A DNA stretch of 10,249 nt from contig JAPLCL010000089.1 in assembly GCA_026392265.1 (NCBI GenBank), positions 1 through 10,249 on the forward strand. Direction: 5' to 3'. Shown piece by piece: positions 7,088-10,249 of the stretch. The notes under the pieces are model-generated. The model saw only the letters and a program-made list of their open reading frames with translations, searched no databases and was not told the DNA's origin. The position numbers and the translations under genes are program-made. How positions within the stretch are numbered: the first letter of the stretch is position 1; each line of letters opens with the position of its first letter. Origin of the DNA: Actinomycetota bacterium (lineage in GTDB: Bacteria > Actinomycetota > Thermoleophilia > UBA2241).

Positions 7088-7849
7088 TCAGGCGAGCACG
7101 ACCTCTGCTGCGGAGCGTTCCGCGGACCGCTCCGCCGTCTCGTCGGGCATGAGCCGACCCGCTTCCAGCCAGATGCGCCGCGAGGCGCGACCCGCGACCC
7201 AGGTGTCGTGCGTGACCACGATGAGCGTCTGGCCGCGCTCGCGCCACAGCTCTTCGAGCAGGCCGATGATGTCGTCGCGGGTGCGCTCGTCGAGGTTGCC
7301 GGTGGGCTCGTCGGCGAGGATCACCTTGGGCTCGCGCACCAGCGCCCGCGCGATAGCCACGCGCTGCTGCTCGCCGCCGCTGAGCTCGGAGGGGATGTGC
7401 CGGGCGCGGTCGGCGAGGTTCACGCCGGCGAGGGCCTCCATGGCGCGCCGCCGCCGCTCATCGCCGCGCACGTGCCAGGGTACCCGCGCCGTCTCCACGT
7501 TCTCCTGGGCGGTGAGCGTCGGGATCAGGTTGAACGACTGGAAGACGAAGCCGTAGGAGTGACTTCTGAGCTCCCCGAGGTCGCCCTCTCCCAGCTTCGC
7601 CACGTCGCGGCCTTCGTAGATCAGCGAACCGCTGGTGGGACGGTCGAGGGCGCCGAGCATCTGCAGCAGCGTCGTCTTGCCGGAACCGGTCGAGCCCTGG
7701 ATGACGAGGAACTCGCCGTCGGCGATCTGCAGGTCGATCCCGGCCAGGGCATCGATGGTCTTGCGTCCCTGCGTGTAGCGCTTGGTGACGCCGGTCAGGT
7801 GATAGAGCATGGAGGCCTCCTCCAGGGTGCGCAGTGTAGTCACGGTCAT
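7088..7849 (-). CDS. ABC exporter ATPase, MacB/LolD type (second system)
   Basis: This 253-residue ATP-binding subunit has Walker A GSTGSGKTT (52-60), Q-loop Gln104 in FVFQSFNLIP, signature LSGGE (156-160), Walker B VILADEP with TGNLD (D180, E181) and H-loop His214 in VVTHD, so it should be active. It begins 13 bp after the permease stop on the same strand and surely forms one unit with it. Two starts have good ribosome-binding sites: ATG 7849 (GGGAGG, used here) and ATG 7810 (GGAGGAGG 5 nt upstream). The second gives a 240-residue protein starting MLYHLTGVTKRY, which fits the family N-terminus as well or better. The two cannot be separated by sequence alone. The C-terminal tail (ETAERSAERSAAEVVLA) has no recognised role. 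Confidence 0.93.
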   Translation of the reverse strand: MTVTTLRTLEEASMLYHLTGVTKRYTQGRKTIDALAGIDLQIADGEFLVIQGSTGSGKTTLLQMLGALDRPTSGSLIYEGRDVAKLGEGDLGELRSHSYGFVFQSFNLIPTLTAQENVETARVPWHVRGDERRRRAMEALAGVNLADRARHIPSELSGGEQQRVAIARALVREPKVILADEPTGNLDERTRDDIIGLLEELWRERGQTLIVVTHDTWVAGRASRRIWLEAGRLMPDETAERSAERSAAEVVLA

Positions 7850-7862
7850 GATGTCCTCCCGG

Positions 7863-9317
7863 TCAATCGAGCCGGCGAAGGGCGTCTGCGGGCCGCAGGC
7901 GCGAGGCCCGCCAGCCGCCGAGCGCGCCGGCCAGCAGGCCGCCTGCCAGAGCCAGCCCTACGGCGAGCAGCACCAGATTCAGGCTGATCGGGGCGGCGAG
8001 CTGGACGGTCACCGTCTGGGCGGCATTGCCTAAGGCCTCAATCATGCCGCCACCCGGCGCGCCGCCGGGGCCGACTTGCGCGGTGGTGCTGCCCATGGTC
8101 GCTTTGAGGGCGGGAGAGAACGCCGTGATGAGCCGGGCGCCGGCGATCCCGAGCGCCACGCCGATCACGCCACCGGCGAGGCCCGTCACCATCGACTCGC
8201 CGAGCACCTGCCCGACGATGCGGCGGCTCTTCCAGCCGAGCGCCTTGAGCGTGCCGAACTCGCGCACCCGCCGCGAGACCGCGGAGACGGTGAGCAGGCT
8301 GGCCACGGCGAAGGCGGCGACGAGCGCCGCGACCGCCAGCCACTTGCCGAGGTTGTCGGCGAGACTGGACGCGCTCGACAGCGAGCCGCTGACCTGGTCG
8401 GCCAGGTCCTGTGCGGTCGTCACCGTCGCCTTGGGCAGCGCCGTCTTGATCTCCGTCTTGACGGCGGCGATGCTCTCGGCGCTGTCGGCGCGCACGTAGA
8501 TCTGGTTGACCTTCTTCGAGTTGTCGCTGAGCTTCTGAGCGCGGGCCAGGGGGATGTACAGGTCGGACGACGTGCTGCCGCTGGGCAGCGTGACGATGCC
8601 GATGATCTCGAACTTGACGCCGCCGATCTTCTTCAGGTCGCCGACCGCGAGGGAGTTCTGCTTGGCGTAGGCCTTCGTCACGAGGGCGACATTGGCGTTG
8701 GTCTCCGACGTCGTGAAGGAGCGCCCGGTGGTCACCTCGCCGGAGCTGAGGGGCCCGAGCTCGAGGTCGCTCACGTCGACCCCCGAGATGGAGAACGACG
8801 ACACGTTGATGGGCGCCTGCGAGGGCGCCGCCTGGGGCGTAGCGCCGGCGGCGGGCTGCGCGGAGGAGCTGCTGCTGGAGCCGCCGCTGGAGCTACCGCC
8901 GCTGATCTGCGCGAACTTGCCCTGCACGTGAATCGAGCTGAGGCTGAGGCTGCCCACGGCCGCGGACACGCCGTCCAGGCCGGCGATGGTCTGGACCTTT
9001 GAGGCAGCCAGCGCCTGCTGACCGGGGCTGGCCGTGATCGCGTCGCGGTTGAACGTCTTGCCGCGCTTCGCCTCGCTGGGCGGCTGCATGCCGAACTGCT
9101 GCGGCCCGCCTTCTCCGAGCTTGGCCGTCTGCGACACGGTGATGTCGGTACCGACGCCGTAGAGCGAGTGCAGCACCTCGTCCTGGGCGTTACTGACCCC
9201 GCCCGCGTAGGCGCTGACGGCGACCACGAGCGCGACGCCCACCGCCAGGCCGAGAGCGGTGAGCAGCGCCTGCCGGTGGCGGCGGCGCAGCTCCCTGTAG
9301 ATGTACGTGAAGAACAT
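7863..9317 (-). CDS. FtsX/MacB-type ABC transporter permease (second system)
   Basis: This 484-residue membrane protein has one N-terminal helix (about 17-39), a large extracellular domain (about 40-320), and three C-terminal helices (about 325-347, 372-398, 443-468). The coupling segment RREFGTLKALGWKSRRI-like sequence (350-367, with VREFGTLKALG visible) and the end RLRPADALRRLD are typical of the FtsX domain. A Ser/Gly- and Ala/Pro-rich stretch (about 139-170) interrupts the extracellular domain, and a Gly-rich segment (417-424) lies in the loop between the last two helices. GAGGAGGAG lies about 4-5 nt before the ATG. It partners the ATPase just downstream. No adaptor is encoded beside it, so it may work alone, as many monoderm FtsX-like exporters do, or borrow an adaptor from the other operon. 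A CTCAG array precedes it. Confidence 0.91.
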   Translation of the reverse strand: MFFTYIYRELRRRHRQALLTALGLAVGVALVVAVSAYAGGVSNAQDEVLHSLYGVGTDITVSQTAKLGEGGPQQFGMQPPSEAKRGKTFNRDAITASPGQQALAASKVQTIAGLDGVSAAVGSLSLSSIHVQGKFAQISGGSSSGGSSSSSSAQPAAGATPQAAPSQAPINVSSFSISGVDVSDLELGPLSSGEVTTGRSFTTSETNANVALVTKAYAKQNSLAVGDLKKIGGVKFEIIGIVTLPSGSTSSDLYIPLARAQKLSDNSKKVNQIYVRADSAESIAAVKTEIKTALPKATVTTAQDLADQVSGSLSSASSLADNLGKWLAVAALVAAFAVASLLTVSAVSRRVREFGTLKALGWKSRRIVGQVLGESMVTGLAGGVIGVALGIAGARLITAFSPALKATMGSTTAQVGPGGAPGGGMIEALGNAAQTVTVQLAAPISLNLVLLAVGLALAGGLLAGALGGWRASRLRPADALRRLD

Positions 9318-9384
9318 CGGCTCCTCCTCATGCGGCGACGCGCCGCGGTCGTGTGCTGCCTCATTTCTAGCCCACGAGCCTTGG

Positions 9385-9417
9385 AGGACCCTGAACGCAC
9401 CGTGAGAAGATGCTGAG
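9385..9417 (-). promoter_or_regulatory. Three 11-bp phased CTCAG-like boxes (array C, toward exporter 2)
   Basis: Read on the - strand from 9417, the boxes are CTCAG (9417-9413), CTCAC (9406-9402) and TTCAG (9395-9391), spaced exactly 11 bp. The last box ends 73 nt before the permease start, the same distance as array A has to its gene. TAGAAA at 9369-9364 on the - strand is a possible -10, but it lies about two helical turns from the last box and lacks a clear -35. Confidence 0.62.
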
Positions 9418-9449
9418 AGTCGGCCGCCTCGCCGCAGGCACAGGCGGCG

Positions 9450-9482
9450 TTCAGGGTTTTCTCAGAGTTCTCTCAGGAAACA
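9450..9482 (+). promoter_or_regulatory. Three 11-bp phased CTCAG-like boxes (array B, toward response regulator)
   Basis: Boxes TTCAG (9450), CTCAG (9461) and CTCAG (9472) are spaced 11 bp apart on the + strand and point toward the response-regulator gene, ending 68 nt before its start. The last box ends 10 nt before a TATGAT. In PhoB-like activated promoters the tandem half-sites replace the -35 element at this distance. Autoregulation is inferred. Confidence 0.66.
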
Positions 9483-9486
9483 GACC

Positions 9487-9492
9487 TATGAT
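9487..9492 (+). promoter_or_regulatory. Candidate -10 element TATGAT of the response-regulator promoter
   Basis: TATGAT matches five of six bases of TATAAT in a GC-rich context. It follows the last CTCAG box by 10 nt and has no proper -35 hexamer of its own, as expected for an activator-dependent promoter. The transcript would begin near 9499, giving a leader of about 45 nt. Confidence 0.5.
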
Positions 9493-9544
9493 GCGTGAGC
9501 AGCAGTGGAGCAGAGCAAGCGGCGGTACAGGGGGGGTCACTCAC

Positions 9545-10249
9545 ATGATCACGAAAGCGGAGACGACGGCGCGCATCCTCGTCGTCGACGACGAGCAGAG
9601 CATCACCGACCTGGTCGCCATGGCGCTGCGCTACGAGCACTTCGCCGTGCAGGTGGCACACAGCGGCCGCGAGGCGCTCGATACCGTGGAGACGTTCTCG
9701 CCGGATCTCGTCGTCCTCGACATCATGATGCCGGGCATCGACGGCTTCGAAGTGGCTCGCCGCCTGCGCAACGGTGGCGCGAGCCTCCCGGTACTCTTCC
9801 TCACGGCGCGCGACGCGACCGAAGACAAGGTGCGCGGCCTCACCCTGGGCGCCGACGACTACATGACCAAGCCGTTCAGCGTCGAGGAGCTCGTGGCGCG
9901 CATCCGCGCTATCCTGCGCCGCGTGCAACCCGCCGAGGCGGCGATGGGGCGCATGGTCGTCGCCGACCTCGAGCTCGACGAGGACACCCATGAGGTGCGG
10001 CGCGCCGGGCAAGACATCGAGCTCACGGCCACCGAGTTCAAGCTCCTGCGCTACCTCATGCTCAACGCCCGCCGCGTGCTCAGCAAGGATCAGATCCTCG
10101 ACCATGTATGGAACTACGATTTCGGCGGCAACGCCAACATCGTCGAGACCTACGTGAGCTACCTGCGGCGCAAGATCGACAGCCTGGGTCCGCCGCTCAT
10201 CCAGACGGTGCGCGGCGTGGGCTACAGCATCCGCGTGCCGCGGGACTGA
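9545..10249 (+). CDS. OmpR/PhoB-family two-component response regulator
   Basis: This 234-residue DNA-binding regulator has an intact receiver domain (about 10-122): acidic pair D15-D16 in VVDDE, phosphoacceptor D59 in VVLDIMMPG, T87 in LFLTARD and K109 in YMTKPF. A winged-helix C-terminal domain follows (about 137-231) with LTATEFKLLRYLMLNARRVLS, ILDHVWNYDF, a recognition-helix region around NIVETYVSYLRRKID, and the wing TVRGVGYSIR. The frame is open from 9410, but the ATG at 9545 is chosen because it gives the standard N-terminus, and earlier starts would lie inside the CTCAG array or the TATGAT. The ribosome-binding site is a G run about 8 nt upstream, of moderate quality. The partner histidine kinase is not in the window and probably follows. 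It is divergent from the second exporter and likely controls it. Confidence 0.95.
   Translation: MITKAETTARILVVDDEQSITDLVAMALRYEHFAVQVAHSGREALDTVETFSPDLVVLDIMMPGIDGFEVARRLRNGGASLPVLFLTARDATEDKVRGLTLGADDYMTKPFSVEELVARIRAILRRVQPAEAAMGRMVVADLELDEDTHEVRRAGQDIELTATEFKLLRYLMLNARRVLSKDQILDHVWNYDFGGNANIVETYVSYLRRKIDSLGPPLIQTVRGVGYSIRVPRD

Larger units (their letters stand above)
9318..9544. promoter_or_regulatory. Divergent control region: second exporter / response regulator
   Basis: These 227 bp separate divergent genes and hold two CTCAG arrays in inverted orientation, 9391-9417 and 9450-9476. They are mirrored around about 9422, and the 11-bp word GCGTTCAGGGT occurs in both (9447-9457 +, 9388-9398 -). 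A 6-bp GC hairpin (9332-9346) sits in the permease leader next to its ribosome-binding site. The layout is that of a bidirectional promoter under one regulator. Confidence 0.65.

Noticed and set aside
7032..7090. CTGAG (7032) and CTCAG (7086) near the convergent stop codons
   Set aside because: Single boxes without 11-bp partners and not upstream of any gene; probably chance.
8076..9002. Long + strand open frame (308 codons) opposite the second permease
   Set aside because: Shadow of a permease with clear membrane segments and family end; no independent support.
9410..9544. N-terminal extension of the response regulator to 9410 or 9488
   Set aside because: Receiver domains start within about 10 residues of the N-terminus; these starts overlap the operator array or the TATGAT.

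Overview
The window is a high-GC, gene-dense bacterial segment whose protein families fit an Actinomycetota genome. A Thermoleophilia-like, metagenome-assembled origin is a guess. The main support is a membrane-fusion adaptor that carries a peptidoglycan-binding domain and no long coiled-coil hairpin, plus MacB/FtsX-type exporters with Ser/Gly-rich extracellular inserts and an OmpR/PhoB-type regulator. No rRNA, tRNA, CRISPR array or mobile element was seen.

Layout. Positions 1-657 (+) hold the 3' part of a degenerate metallo-beta-lactamase-fold protein. Converging on it is an ABC1/UbiB-type atypical kinase (682-2400, -). A 241-bp intergenic region follows. Then comes a tightly packed + strand operon: ABC ATPase (2642-3346), a frameshifted membrane-fusion-type lipoprotein (3343-4207), a second adaptor with a peptidoglycan-binding domain (4275-5840), and a MacB-like permease (5837-7030). 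Three of these junctions are ATGA overlaps or short gaps with a strong ribosome-binding site. A second transporter lies convergent on the - strand, made of a permease (7863-9317) and its ATPase (7088-7849), with no adaptor gene. Divergent from it is an OmpR/PhoB-family response regulator (9545-10249), whose stop codon is the last triplet of the window. Its sensor kinase is presumably just beyond.

The most interesting signal is regulatory. Upstream of each of the three transporter/regulator transcription units lies an array of pentamers close to CTCAG, spaced exactly 11 bp apart. There are four boxes at 2531-2568 (+), three at 9391-9417 (-) and three at 9450-9476 (+). Each array points in the same direction as the gene it precedes, and ends 68-73 nt before the proposed start codon. 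That is the layout expected for tandem half-sites of an OmpR/PhoB-type regulator. I infer that the encoded regulator binds all three arrays, controlling both exporters and itself. If so, this is a self-contained sensing and export module of the cell envelope. The exported substrate cannot be read from the sequence.

The other notable point is a +1-type frame break at about 3613-3640 in the first adaptor, just before a 30-nt tandem repeat. It is either a real lesion or a sequencing/assembly error.
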